Part shown: positions 61,001 to 64,000 of the stretch, one piece after another
How positions within the stretch are numbered: the stretch's first letter is position 1
Layout: each line of letters begins with the position of its first letter
Assembly: GCA_021229015.1 (NCBI GenBank)
Contig: CM037781.1
Span: forward strand, 38,361,897 to 38,425,896
DNA from: Solen grandis
Lineage: Eukaryota > Mollusca > Bivalvia > Adapedonta > Solenidae
Reading direction: 5' to 3'
Length of the DNA: 64,000 nucleotides
Notes under the pieces: model-generated
The model's database searches: none
What the model was told of the DNA's origin: nothing
What the model saw: only the letters and a program-made list of their open reading frames with translations
Position numbers and translations under genes: made by a program

Positions 61001-63488
61001 AAAATCACAGGAAAAATAGTATTTAACATCTGTTAATTTACACGTACAAAGATTTTTTTACACAAAGTTTAGTGAACTGGGTCTCGGTCTAGAGAAGATT
61101 GTTGAACAGAAGCTTAGAAAACCTGTATTTGAGATCCTTTAAAAATATAGGCAAAAAATTACATTAACTTTTAGAAAACCTGTATTTGAGATCCTTTAAA
61201 AATATAGGCAAAAAATTACATAACTTTTTCAACAAGTCGTATTTGGGATGATAAAGAAACTCAGAGAAACCCTGTAGTCATTCTTGTGATTTGTTGTCAA
61301 AATTTACTGTTGGTACAGGGTTATGACATGGAAGACGCCATGGTGATCAACAAGAGCTCCTTCGAGCGTGGGTTTGGACATGCATCAGTATACAAATCCG
61401 ACCTTGTGGAGCTCGCTGCCATTAGCAAGGAGTACCAACGGAATCCTCTCATGTTTGGTATGTTTAATTTTCCTTTTTAATTTTTGTGCTCATGGTTGGC
61501 TTTTGTGATCACCCTGCGTCTGTTGTGCATCGTCAGCAATTTGCTTTAAACGACATCTCCTCTGAAACCACTGGACAGAATTTGATTAAACTTAATAGGG
61601 ATGATCCTTGGGTGAACCTTCATAAATTGCTAAAATAAACTTGATCCATGTAGAATCTGTCATGGCAATGAAAAGAAAAAAATAAGAAAATTTTAAAACA
61701 CATTTCCTTCAAAACTACTTACTTGATTTCAAAATGTTTTGGTACAGATGTTCCTTGGGTAACCCTCTACCAGATTGCTAAAATTATTCTGATTCGTAAA
61801 AAGAACATTGCCGCCAGGGGCAGAGCTAATTTGCCTTTATATAGTGAAAACTTTAAAAGACTTCTGCTTCAAAACTACTGCCAGATTTTAAAATGTTTTG
61901 GCACAAATGTTCTATGGCGACCAATATTACTCCTTTAGAACAGTGGCTCTCATGTGGGCGATATAGGGCCATCATGGCCCTCTTGTTTTTACATTGATTA
62001 TTAGACAAGTTTTTACAATTGATACTAACGCTCTCCACAGATTATGGATTATAAAAGTACTTTTCACTTTGGGAGCTTTCTTGCCCATTGCTGGGGTCAA
62101 ACTCAAAAACTTAAGGTTTTGTTGTCAAAGGACACCACCACTTGACCACTGTGCCTCTTCTTTATGCACTGTTTAACCCTTTTACCTCATAAAGGCTCAT
62201 TTTGATGTCTTGGAAAACAGATCAGATCCTGAAAGGAGCTGTCTGATCAGGGTCTCTCTGTTTGCTCATAAAAGATTGTGGCGCAGATTCTTAATAGTCT
62301 GCATGGCAAAGAATGATCTAACGTTTCGTAACACCATTTGAAGTTCAGTCAGTTAAGATATAATAAGTTCTAAATTTGCACATGAATATTCAAGGTGTAA
62401 AGTGATATGCTTTTCCTGAGACACAGTATAGGGTGGAGGTATTGATAAGTCATCCCCTGTGATAACTACAGCTTAGGTGGGTTCTGTCAGAGTGTCGAGG
62501 TGCTGCTGATGAATGGCAAACTGACATTGATAGCATCATGAGCATTTGTGATTACAACTGACTTGCATGAATATCAAACTATAAACCTGTATAACTGATA
62601 GGTGTTGTAGCAGCCCTAGCTTAAATAGTTAAATGGGGGCCATTTATGAATTACTCCCATGAACATATCTTTTTGGGTCACCTGCTGTAAGCAGAGGTGA
62701 CACATAGGGATCACTTTTCCGTTGTCTGTCTGTCCGCCACACATAATCCATCACGCTTCAGCAGGTGACACTTGTGTTCCAGAGAACACTATTGTTCTGT
62801 TATGCTGACACATGTGTTCCAATGTACACTTCTGGTTATACAACATGCATATTGTTGAGTTGCTGAGGTGCTGTGTGGATGTAAATCAGCTCTGGTTCAT
62901 CCTTACCTTCACAGCTGCTGATCCACAAGGCAAGGCCTTCAAAGATGGTCTGTTGGACAAAGATGGCCTCCCGCCAGTTGGAAGATTGCTACAGTATGAG
63001 GAACCCTATTTCAGGTGAGTGATTCTTGGTCAGGTAGACCAGTCCTAGTGGTGGAATGGATTAGGTGTCCGCCCTCTAGCTTGGAAGTTGTGGGTTTGAT
63101 CCCTGGTCAAGATATAGAAGTCATTAATCATTGCACAGATGTATGGCTCTCAACATATAAGGTTAGGTGTGGGACAGGTTGGCCCAGTGTCTGGATAATT
63201 TGGCTGGATGTGGTATCAGGCCCCTTGTTCTGTGACTTTGAAGTATATAATATTGGTCTTATGTAGTCAAGTTCTCAAATGCAAGCCCATGAATAAATTA
63301 CGTTACGTAGGTTTGATTTCTTTACCATATTATGTTGGTATTACAGTTATGTCAACATGCAGAATGGAGAGTATAAGATCACCAAGTACAAGAGCAGGGA
63401 GCCAGCCTATGTGGAACATGTCCGTATTTGTGGAAATGAACAGGGAACCAATCTGCTTAGTCGAGTCAAGATTATGACAAGAACAAAC
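28929..63488 (+). CDS. POLR1B: RNA polymerase I subunit RPA2 (POLR1B), 24 exons, 3' end outside window
   Basis: Second-largest, catalytic-cleft subunit of RNA polymerase I, which makes pre-rRNA in the nucleolus. This row spans all exons found; the coding parts are listed singly below. Spliced, they give about 875 residues against roughly 1,135 in the human protein, so the C-terminal ~260 residues (including the rest of the hybrid-binding region and the clamp zinc finger) lie past the right edge. Visible family marks are NLTDPSYG near the N-terminus, WKTRGP (193-198), [13 protein letters not shown] in the fork (458-470), [10 protein letters not shown] (501-510), [13 protein letters not shown] (684-696), [10 protein letters not shown] (714-723) and GYDMEDA (749-755). 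The acidic pair in GYDMEDA matches the yeast Rpb2 E836/D837 position near the active-site metal. The start ATG has A at -3 and is followed by the conserved family N-terminus. Pol I identity rather than Pol II or III rests on the close match in order and spacing to metazoan RPA2. Exon 5 contains a one-base frame break. Confidence 0.95.
29858..29935 (+). CDS. POLR1B: POLR1B exon 2 (residues 27-52)
   Basis: The acceptor is 'tatacag' and the donor 'gag|gtttgt', phase 0. It encodes [17 protein letters not shown], the conserved start of the protrusion domain (human ELTRAHVESFNYAVHEG). Intron 2 (29936-30750) has no recognised feature. Confidence 0.95.
30751..30810 (+). CDS. POLR1B: POLR1B exon 3 (residues 53-72)
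   Basis: Bounded by 'tccacag' and 'cag|gtatta', phase 0. It encodes a protrusion segment including [14 protein letters not shown]. Conservation is weaker here, but frame and splice sites fit both neighbours. Confidence 0.85.
31018..31092 (+). CDS. POLR1B: POLR1B exon 4 (residues 73-97)
   Basis: Bounded by 'tttcag' and 'gag|gtaact', phase 0. It ends in VYPSE, which joins exon 5 to give the family motif YP(A/S)ECRGR. Intron 4 (31093-32258) carries three imperfect copies of a 'gaacatatgtg...ataatgtgtg' segment and a short AG run at 31198-31213. Confidence 0.92.
32259..32377 (+). CDS. POLR1B: POLR1B exon 5 (residues 98-137) with a 1-base deletion
   Basis: It begins with CRGRNTSYR and continues through FSVNGVDG in the frame set by exon 4. 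The conserved IPIMVK that must follow is in another frame (32360-32377). One base is missing around 32358-32359, after the Gly codon 'ggc'. The exon is 119 bases, while 120 would restore phase 0 into exon 6. Boundaries are 'ccacag' and 'aag|gtatgg'. As written, translation would shift here. Either the assembly has an indel error or this allele is broken. Confidence 0.9.
32399..32592 (-). mobile_element. TTAA-flanked MITE, second family, in intron 5
   Basis: Bounded by TTAA at 32399-32402 and 32589-32592, with ends 'ttaaaccttttacctcat' and 'tatgaattaaagggttaa'. It is an antisense relative of the element at 62173. Non-coding. Confidence 0.55.
33072..33137 (+). CDS. POLR1B: POLR1B exon 6 (residues 138-159)
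   Basis: Bounded by 'catcacag' and 'gag|gtaaga', phase 0. It encodes [20 protein letters not shown], matching human SKLCNLRNLPP. It confirms that exon 5 must end in IPIMVK in frame. Confidence 0.94.
33237..33638. repeat. POLR1B: 30-bp minisatellite in intron 6, about 13 copies
   Basis: The unit 'tgatatattataccatggga' plus 'gaattgactg' repeats with period 30. Because 30 is a multiple of three and the unit lacks stops in two frames, long repetitive open frames appear ([10 protein letters not shown]). They are an artefact of the array. Confidence 0.93.
34109..34183 (+). CDS. POLR1B: POLR1B exon 7 (residues 160-184)
   Basis: Encodes [19 protein letters not shown] and the start of the PRRNY motif, one of the best conserved stretches of the protrusion (human EMGGYFIINGIEKVIRMLI). 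Boundaries are 'ttgacag' and 'tat|gtaagt', phase 0. Confidence 0.97.
34555..35815 (+). mobile_element. Possible family C element in intron 7, interrupted by family A
   Basis: The 5' 'ttttatgctcctaaaagggg' hairpin and the 3' 'gggggcatttgtcacagtg' resemble the family C ends. The body ('gtcaaggtcacc', 'tctagaaaagacaatg') continues on both sides of the family A element at 35045-35642, so that element is nested within it. Confidence 0.5.
35045..35642 (+). mobile_element. Family A element nested in intron 7 repeat
   Basis: The 5' 'ttttagctcaactgagcac' with hairpin 'gagcacaaagtgctc', two internal units ('cttcaaactttatgacaatg'), and the 3' 'ctcaagtgagcgattc', 'agggccatcttggccct', 'cttgt'. Full-length but short. 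Confidence 0.8.
36143..36241 (+). CDS. POLR1B: POLR1B exon 8 (residues 185-217)
   Basis: Encodes [20 protein letters not shown], the junction from protrusion to lobe. Boundaries are 'gttccag' and 'ata|gtatgt', phase 0. The following intron 8, 5.0 kb, is the largest in the gene and is almost wholly repeat. Confidence 0.96.
36477..36980 (+). mobile_element. Family A element lacking its 3' end, intron 8
   Basis: The 5' 'tttatagctcaccagagcac' hairpin start and a body with 'aaaccaatggtc' units are present. The element ends at the TA microsatellite without the 'ggccctcttgtt' terminus. Confidence 0.6.
36982..37029. repeat. TA dinucleotide microsatellite
   Basis: About 23 uninterrupted TA units in intron 8, a likely site of length variation and assembly error. 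Confidence 0.97.
37312..39210 (+). mobile_element. Family F element, 5' and central part, intron 8
   Basis: It begins 'agggctttctgcctcaagc' with the hairpin 'ctttctgcctcaagcagaaag'. The body has two ~370-base tandem units (about 38560-38930 and 38930-39210, sharing 'atgcagattttaatgatcgg') and three perfect TGACGTCA palindromes (37503, 37513, 37819). Its matching 3' end appears at 40772-40817, after a family A element. Confidence 0.65.
39212..41036 (+). mobile_element. Family A element with 145-bp tandem units, intron 8
   Basis: The 5' end is 'tttttagctcacctgagcac'. Between about 39300 and 40440 it has some eight 145-base units ('ctagaggccacagttttagc', 'catgatatctcggatgag'). The end is 'ggtgagtgttctatggcc' plus 'atggccctcttgtttt'. 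Open frames spaced 145 bases apart are artefacts of the array. A family F 3' end lies inside it at 40772-40817. Confidence 0.75.
41259..41354 (+). CDS. POLR1B: POLR1B exon 9 (residues 218-249)
   Basis: Encodes [16 protein letters not shown] and KEMFFVPI, matching human VNMNLHYLENGTVMLNF and KELFFLPL. Boundaries are 'ctttgtag' and 'aag|gtaagt', phase 0. Confidence 0.95.
41450..41691 (+). mobile_element. 242-bp MITE with TTAA target site, intron 9
   Basis: The ends are 'ttaaccctttccctcatag' and 'tatgagggaaagggttaa'. The central hairpin is 'cagcataaaaccagatcag' against 'ctgatcaggttttatgctg'. The length is identical to the copy at 18476. Downstream, 41692-41860 resembles the second TTAA family. 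Confidence 0.88.
41958..42034 (+). CDS. POLR1B: POLR1B exon 10 (residues 250-275)
   Basis: Encodes [15 protein letters not shown], matching human FQELIKGKEDDSFL. The acceptor is 'atttcag' and the donor 'agg|gtaatt'. It ends with two bases of a Gly codon completed by exon 11. Confidence 0.94.
42362..43745 (+). repeat. Repeat of unknown class in intron 10, split by a fold-back transposon
   Basis: 'tttttatacgcctgtcaaag' begins a repeat whose body ('gctctctaactctaataaac') resumes after the insertion at 42611-43602 ('taataaacttgaatcg', 'ttatggccatttaattga'). The two halves read as one interrupted copy. Confidence 0.6.
42611..43602. mobile_element. 992-bp fold-back DNA transposon with ~390-bp inverted arms and 8-bp target duplication
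   Basis: The left end 'caaaggtatccggta' and the right end 'tacgtatcgatacctttg' are inverted. Arms of roughly 390 bases (42611-42998 and 43203-43602) match in inverse orientation with scattered mismatches. Examples are 'gaatctcgccaatctctccc' against 'gggagaaattggcgagattc', and 'ttgtatggacaaatgctgat' against 'atcagtatctgtccatacaa'. The 8-base 'taataaac' flanks it at 42603-42610 and 43603-43610. The 8-base duplication and the CAAAGG-type ends suggest hAT. No transposase is encoded. Confidence 0.85.
43752..43998 (+). repeat. POLR1B: 35-bp tandem array duplicating the exon 11 splice acceptor
   Basis: Seven intronic copies precede the exonic copy. Starts of 'gtgtggtgaac' are 43758, 43793, 43826, 43861, 43896, 43931, 43966 and, in the exon, 44001. 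The last three intronic copies carry the same 'tattgacag|gtgtgtgg' junction as the real acceptor. The first four read 'acat' where the AG should be. Each unit therefore holds a copy of the 3' splice site plus the first exon bases. Confidence 0.93.
43999..44145 (+). CDS. POLR1B: POLR1B exon 11 (residues 275-324)
   Basis: Encodes [20 protein letters not shown] and [16 protein letters not shown] in the lobe (human [20 protein letters not shown]). The acceptor 'tattgacag' at 43992-43998 is the last of four identical tandem copies, and the first ~20 exon bases are copied with it upstream. Only this last copy keeps the frame. Confidence 0.93.
   Translation: MCGEHVPPGSHPGAVHHGVCFGLHRSEVPHQDEASGLVLGRRRWQVSV
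44490..44883. repeat. Short-unit AT-rich tandem array, intron 11
   Basis: Units of about 15 bases ('tccatataaatgaatagt') with higher-order duplicates: 'cacatcagcaaatatattca' recurs at 44531, 44677 and 44732. A DNA transposon is inserted at its right end. Confidence 0.85.
44884..45885. mobile_element. ~1.0-kb TA-flanked non-autonomous DNA transposon, intron 11
   Basis: The ends 'tacagtcgacattgta' and 'tacgatgttgactgta' are imperfect inverse complements. The outer TA is duplicated: the host array reads 'ccatataaatgaat' with one TA when the insert is removed. The interior repeats 'gtcgcttaat' and variants at both ends. Tc1/mariner or pogo-like by target site; no transposase frame. Confidence 0.8.
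45910..45963 (+). CDS. POLR1B: POLR1B exon 12 (residues 324-342)
   Basis: A 54-base micro-exon encoding [17 protein letters not shown], matching human QCICIHLKSNTEKFYML. Boundaries are 'ttattacag' and 'ggt|gtaagt'. It starts 24 bases after a TA-flanked DNA transposon. Confidence 0.92.
46967..47170 (+). repeat. SINE family 1-like copy, intron 12
   Basis: The tRNA-like head 'gcctctatggctgagtggtt' with B box 'ggtttgaatcc', then the family 1 body ('tgtgaggaagctttcag', 'cctgtaactacctgaacg', 'atatgactgaaataatg'). It is diverged, so it is old. Confidence 0.8.
47193..47310. repeat. 18-bp minisatellite
   Basis: The unit 'ggggatggcagataactc' is repeated about six times with period 18 directly after the SINE tail. 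Non-coding. Confidence 0.9.
47555..47660 (+). mobile_element. Family D element lacking its 5' hairpin, intron 12
   Basis: 'actttttcgtcatctgtctg', a TCTG microsatellite, 'gcttcagcaggtgacac', hairpin 'gtgttccaaagaacac', then 'tctgttttt'. It ends about 75 bases before exon 13. Confidence 0.65.
47734..47851 (+). CDS. POLR1B: POLR1B exon 13 (residues 342-381)
   Basis: Encodes [13 protein letters not shown] and [19 protein letters not shown], matching human TRKLFALAKGE and VNQEVLTPGQLFLMFLK. Boundaries are 'catttcag' and 'aag|gtcagg', phase 0 out. A family E element begins about 25 bases into the next intron. Confidence 0.95.
47875..48375 (+). mobile_element. Family E hairpin-ended element, intron 13
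   Basis: The 5' 'ctttttagtcccctaccgg' begins a perfect hairpin 'gtcccctaccggtg' / 'caccggaggggac'. It is followed by a GTCC microsatellite (47934-47968) and two ~152-base tandem units ('gatgaaacttggtatatgac'). The 3' end has inverted 'gccggtaggggac', hairpin 'gtgttgcatacaacac' and 'cagttacttgtgtt'. Confidence 0.75.
48714..49579. mobile_element. 866-bp TA-flanked non-autonomous DNA transposon, intron 13
   Basis: The ends 'tacagtagaacttc' and 'aagttctactgta' are inverse complements, TA on both outer edges. 'agtcaaa' motifs recur near both ends. No transposase frame. Tc1/mariner or pogo-like by target site. Confidence 0.8.
49811..49907 (+). CDS. POLR1B: POLR1B exon 14 (residues 382-414)
   Basis: Encodes [19 protein letters not shown] and a variable [11 protein letters not shown] linker. 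Boundaries are 'gtttcag' and 'cag|gtgagc'. One base of a Glu codon is carried to exon 15. Confidence 0.9.
49925..50070. repeat. POLR1B: 18-bp minisatellite starting at the intron 14 donor
   Basis: Units such as 'ttctggtgtcttaaccag' start about 15 bases inside intron 14, diverged, seven or eight copies. A SINE-head fragment follows (50075-50135). Confidence 0.75.
50436..50542 (+). CDS. POLR1B: POLR1B exon 15 (residues 414-449)
   Basis: Encodes [20 protein letters not shown] and [14 protein letters not shown], entering the fork region (human LFATGNLRSKTGLGLLQ). Boundaries are 'ctttcag' and 'cag|gtatat', phase 0. Confidence 0.93.
50567..50655 (+). repeat. SINE head fragment
   Basis: 'cagtgccaagtggttatgg' and 'ttgtgggttcaatctgtgac' form a tRNA-like A/B-box pair without a body. 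It lies just upstream of the full SINE. Confidence 0.5.
50696..50945 (+). repeat. Full-length SINE family 1 (250 bp) with target duplication
   Basis: The head 'gcctctgtggcagagaggg' (A box 50706-50716), B box 'ggttcgaatcc' (50761-50771), the body, and the tail 'caaatggtcaagt'. A perfect 12-base duplication 'caagatgctaaa' lies at 50684-50695 and 50946-50957. It is the reference copy for the fragments at 1, 1646 and 14899. Confidence 0.93.
51043..52281 (+). mobile_element. Family A element with 165-bp tandem units, intron 15
   Basis: The 5' 'ttttagctcacatgagcac' with hairpin 'gagcacaacgtgctc', then GTCC/GTGC-type microsatellites, then 165-base units ('ccataaggcctagagctt' at 51674, 51839, 52004). 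The 3' is 'ctcaggtgagcgattc', 'agggccatcatggccct', 'cttgtt'. Since 165 is divisible by three, a 191-codon minus-strand frame results; it is not a gene. Confidence 0.88.
52853..52988 (+). CDS. POLR1B: POLR1B exon 16 (residues 450-495)
   Basis: The fork loop: [19 protein letters not shown], then [20 protein letters not shown]. This is among the most conserved segments of all Rpb2-type subunits. Boundaries are 'gttaacag' and 'tggg|gtaggc', with one base of Gly carried on. Confidence 0.98.
53196..53269 (+). CDS. POLR1B: POLR1B exon 17 (residues 495-519)
   Basis: Encodes [20 protein letters not shown], the universal CPVHTPDG motif. Boundaries are 'gttatag' and 'cag|gtatgg', phase 0. A family D element starts 14 bases into the next intron. 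Confidence 0.98.
53283..53434 (+). mobile_element. Family D element, intron 17
   Basis: The 5' hairpin 'gtgtcacctgcttaaagcag' followed by 'agtgtcacatagggatcac', then 'gcttcagcagatgacac', 'ttccagagaacac' and 'tcttgt'. It starts 14 bases after the exon 17 donor. Confidence 0.75.
53797..54765 (+). mobile_element. Long family D element, intron 17
   Basis: The 5' 'tttttgtgtcgcctgcatag' hairpin with 'cagacacatagggatcac', a GTC-rich microsatellite, and body units ('gagcataactcgaaaagta'). The 3' is 'atgcaggcgacacaa', hairpin 'gtgttccgaggaacac', 'ccacatctagttt'. A 37-base tandem duplication lies at 54270-54350. Confidence 0.78.
55507..55710 (+). CDS. POLR1B: POLR1B exon 18 (residues 520-587)
   Basis: Largest coding exon (204 bases). 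It covers the Pol I-specific external region, with [15 protein letters not shown] and [20 protein letters not shown] (human LCNLGVTPIDGAP and VLLDGVMVGWVDKDLAPGI). Boundaries are 'atctag' and 'aag|gtgaat', phase 0. Confidence 0.95.
55931..56118 (+). repeat. Decayed MITE, second TTAA family, intron 18
   Basis: 'gggttcattttgatgtattg', 'gtagctcagattctacacc' and 'gtctgcatggcaaag' parallel the element at 62173-62402. The ends are eroded. Confidence 0.5.
56331..57486 (+). mobile_element. Family B hairpin-ended element, intron 18
   Basis: The 5' is 'tttttagctcgactattcg'. The body has about five diverged ~180-base units ('ttaaagttttgcatgcaag', 'acttgaaagtttat'). The 3' has inverted 'ttgaatagtcgagca', hairpin 'gctgtcctctgacagc' and 'tcttgttt'. 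Confidence 0.8.
57548..57745 (+). CDS. POLR1B: POLR1B exon 19 (residues 588-653)
   Basis: Encodes [30 protein letters not shown] and [12 protein letters not shown], matching human IPPWMEVVLIP, YPGLFLFTTPCRLVRP and LIGTMEQIFMNV. The acceptor is 'attgaag', a weak AAG with little pyrimidine tract. The donor is 'ggg|gtgaga', phase 0. Confidence 0.95.
57897..58754 (+). mobile_element. Family C element inserted in family D
   Basis: The 5' 'tttatgcccccaccactaat' forms a hairpin with 'cgggggtggggggggggca'. The 3' has inverted 'aggtgggggcat', hairpin 'gtgtcctatggacac' and 'atatttctag'. A SINE sits inside at 58379-58688. Confidence 0.8.
58379..58688 (+). repeat. SINE family 2 nested in the family C element
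   Basis: A box 'ttgttgagtggttagagcg', B box 'ggttcgatccc', body 'ggttccaggactggttgg', the uninterrupted 'gactgggtg' site, 'gactgaaatactgtctgtgg' and a CAA-rich tail. An imperfect 13-base duplication (catattatagatt / catatttcagatt) flanks it. Confidence 0.88.
59193..59328 (+). mobile_element. Diverged family D element, intron 19
   Basis: 'tatgtcgccttctggacac', 'agggatcac', a GTCT microsatellite, 'cacatgtgttctaaggaacac' and 'tcca'. It ends about 50 bases before exon 20. Confidence 0.6.
59379..59486 (+). CDS. POLR1B: POLR1B exon 20 (residues 654-689)
   Basis: Encodes [25 protein letters not shown]. It matches human VTTHQEL and [17 protein letters not shown] closely. Boundaries are 'tatacag' and 'cag|gtaggt', phase 0. 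Confidence 0.98.
59494..59650 (+). repeat. Dispersed repeat copy, intron 20
   Basis: 'gcaggcctttttcatgtgat', 'aatggggaaagaaacatcc' and 'ttgcatgaatttaaagaaat' match pieces at 22545 and 26938. It starts eight bases after the exon 20 donor. Confidence 0.5.
59904..60023 (+). mobile_element. Family D element, intron 20
   Basis: The hairpin 'gtgtcacatgctgtaagcag' with 'aggtgacacatggggatcac', then 'gcttcagcaggtgacac', hairpin 'gtgttccaaagaacac' and 'tcttgt'. A complete short copy. Confidence 0.82.
60758..60934 (+). CDS. POLR1B: POLR1B exon 21 (residues 690-748)
   Basis: Encodes [39 protein letters not shown]. This is the start of the hybrid-binding core. Boundaries are 'aatcag' and 'acg|gtgagt', phase 0. 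Confidence 0.98.
61115..61225. repeat. 57-bp tandem duplication, intron 21
   Basis: The segment 'tagaaaacctgtatttgag' to 'ggcaaaaaattaca' is present twice, at 61115 and 61172, almost identical. Recent duplication. Confidence 0.85.
61319..61457 (+). CDS. POLR1B: POLR1B exon 22 (residues 749-795)
   Basis: Starts with [19 protein letters not shown], carrying the acidic E753/D754 pair that lies beside the catalytic metal in related polymerases, then [12 protein letters not shown]. Boundaries are 'ggtacag' and 'tttg|gtatgt', with one base carried over. Confidence 0.98.
61486..61989 (+). mobile_element. Family A element, intron 22
   Basis: A decayed 5' end ('ttgtgctcatggttggc'), body units ('catctcctctgaaaccact', 'tgttccttgggtaaccctc'), and the 3' 'ctcatgtgggcgata', 'agggccatcatggccct', 'cttgttttt'. 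Confidence 0.75.
62173..62402 (+). mobile_element. TTAA-flanked MITE, second family, intron 22
   Basis: It begins 'ttaacccttttacctcat' and continues 'gctcattttgatgtcttgg', 'ctgtctgatcagggtctc' and 'gtctgcatggcaaagaatg'. The right end is eroded. It shares only the outer ~15 bases with the 242-bp family. Confidence 0.55.
62676..62797 (+). mobile_element. Family D element, intron 22
   Basis: 'tttgggtcacctgctgtaag' hairpin start, 'gtgacacatagggatcac', 'gcttcagcaggtgacac', hairpin 'gtgttccagagaacac', then 'tattgtt'. It ends about 117 bases before exon 23. Confidence 0.82.
62915..63014 (+). CDS. POLR1B: POLR1B exon 23 (residues 795-828)
   Basis: Encodes [20 protein letters not shown], matching human [20 protein letters not shown]. 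Boundaries are 'cttcacag' and 'tcag|gtgagt', two bases carried over. Confidence 0.95.
63046..63225 (+). repeat. SINE family 2, 3'-truncated, intron 23
   Basis: Head 'gtggaatggattaggtgtcc', B box 'ggtttgatccc', body 'gtgggacaggttggcccag' and 'ggtatcaggcc'. The last third of the SINE is missing. Confidence 0.7.
63347..63488 (+). CDS. POLR1B: POLR1B exon 24 (residues 828-875), last exon in window
   Basis: Encodes [20 protein letters not shown] and ends VKIMTRTN, matching human YLNLNTGES and VCITMRVPRN. Boundaries are 'tattacag' and 'aac|gtaagc', phase 0. The next exon should begin near the GDKFASRHGQKG motif and is outside the window. Confidence 0.94.
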
Positions 63489-64000
63489 GTAAGCTATGAT
63501 GTCCTTTGTATGAGTTATTTGGTATAGCACAGCCATTTTGATGCCAGTATTGGCGTATCTCCACTTCCAAAGTGTTTATAAAAGGGAACTATGGAAAGTA
63601 AGGTCAATATGCATTTGTTTGACAAAGTAATGATCAGGTTTTATTTAGTTTTACAATTTCCCCACTGGAGATGTATTCAAATCTCCCTAGAGCTGAAAGT
63701 CAGATAATTATTGTAATCAAAGCATTACATCCCTGATGTATTCACTGCATTTTACATGAGCCATGCCGTGCGATATGTATATATATGTTGAACATTGCTG
63801 CTGTTATACCTGATAAATACCATTGAATTTTTTTATATCAGCAATGAAATATAAGTTTTTGTAATGATTAAAAAAAAACAGGACATACTTTTAAGAATTG
63901 CAATGAAATATTAGTACTTTTTTCAATATAATGCACCAAAATATAACTCATTGTAAATGGTTTCTGCAGGAAGCTTAACACAAAATGTAGACAATTACTA
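63489..64000. other. POLR1B: Start of POLR1B intron 24
   Basis: AT-rich intron to the window edge. No exon 25 acceptor was identified: after the 'tctgcag' ending at 63969 the reading frame stops at once. Confidence 0.7.

Noticed and set aside
63963..64000. Possible POLR1B exon 25 acceptor ('tctgcag')
   Set aside because: The following sequence gives Glu-Ala then a stop in the required frame and lacks the expected GDKFASRHG motif.

Overview
The window is animal nuclear DNA: AT-rich, GT-AG introns, one long multi-exon gene, and very dense interspersed and tandem repeats. The repeats (tRNA-derived SINEs ending in 'atgactgaaatactgtc', elements ending in 'ggccctcttgttt', TTAA-flanked miniature elements) look like those of bivalve molluscs. 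A venerid-type clam is my best guess; that placement is inference from repeat style, not a database match.

Bases 1-28,800 hold no gene I can recognise. They contain SINEs, MITE-like elements, hairpin-ended interspersed elements, four large tandem arrays (32-, 20-, 47- and 38-bp units) and one 100-N assembly gap at 23011-23110. Every open frame there is short and is explained by repeats or chance.

Bases 28,929-63,488 carry the 5' part of POLR1B/RPA2, the second-largest subunit of RNA polymerase I, on the + strand. I could place 24 coding exons, all with GT-AG boundaries and consistent phase. They encode about 875 residues, from the initiator Met through the protrusion, lobe, fork, Pol I-specific and first part of the hybrid-binding regions, including GYDMEDA. 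The C-terminal ~260 residues and zinc finger lie beyond the right edge. Exon 5 carries a one-base deletion relative to the conserved frame, which is either an assembly error or a real null allele. Exon 11 is preceded by a 35-bp tandem array that copies its own 3' splice site.

The introns are full of mobile DNA. Notable are a 992-bp fold-back element with an 8-bp target duplication, two TA-flanked DNA transposons, TTAA-flanked 242-bp MITEs and SINEs with clear target duplications. There are also at least six families of hairpin-ended elements. Different 5' ends in these families share one 3' architecture: an inverted copy of the 5' end, then a stem-loop, then TCTTG or TCTAG followed by TT. I read these as Helentron-like non-autonomous elements. 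This shared 3' module, together with the splice-acceptor array, is the most interesting content.
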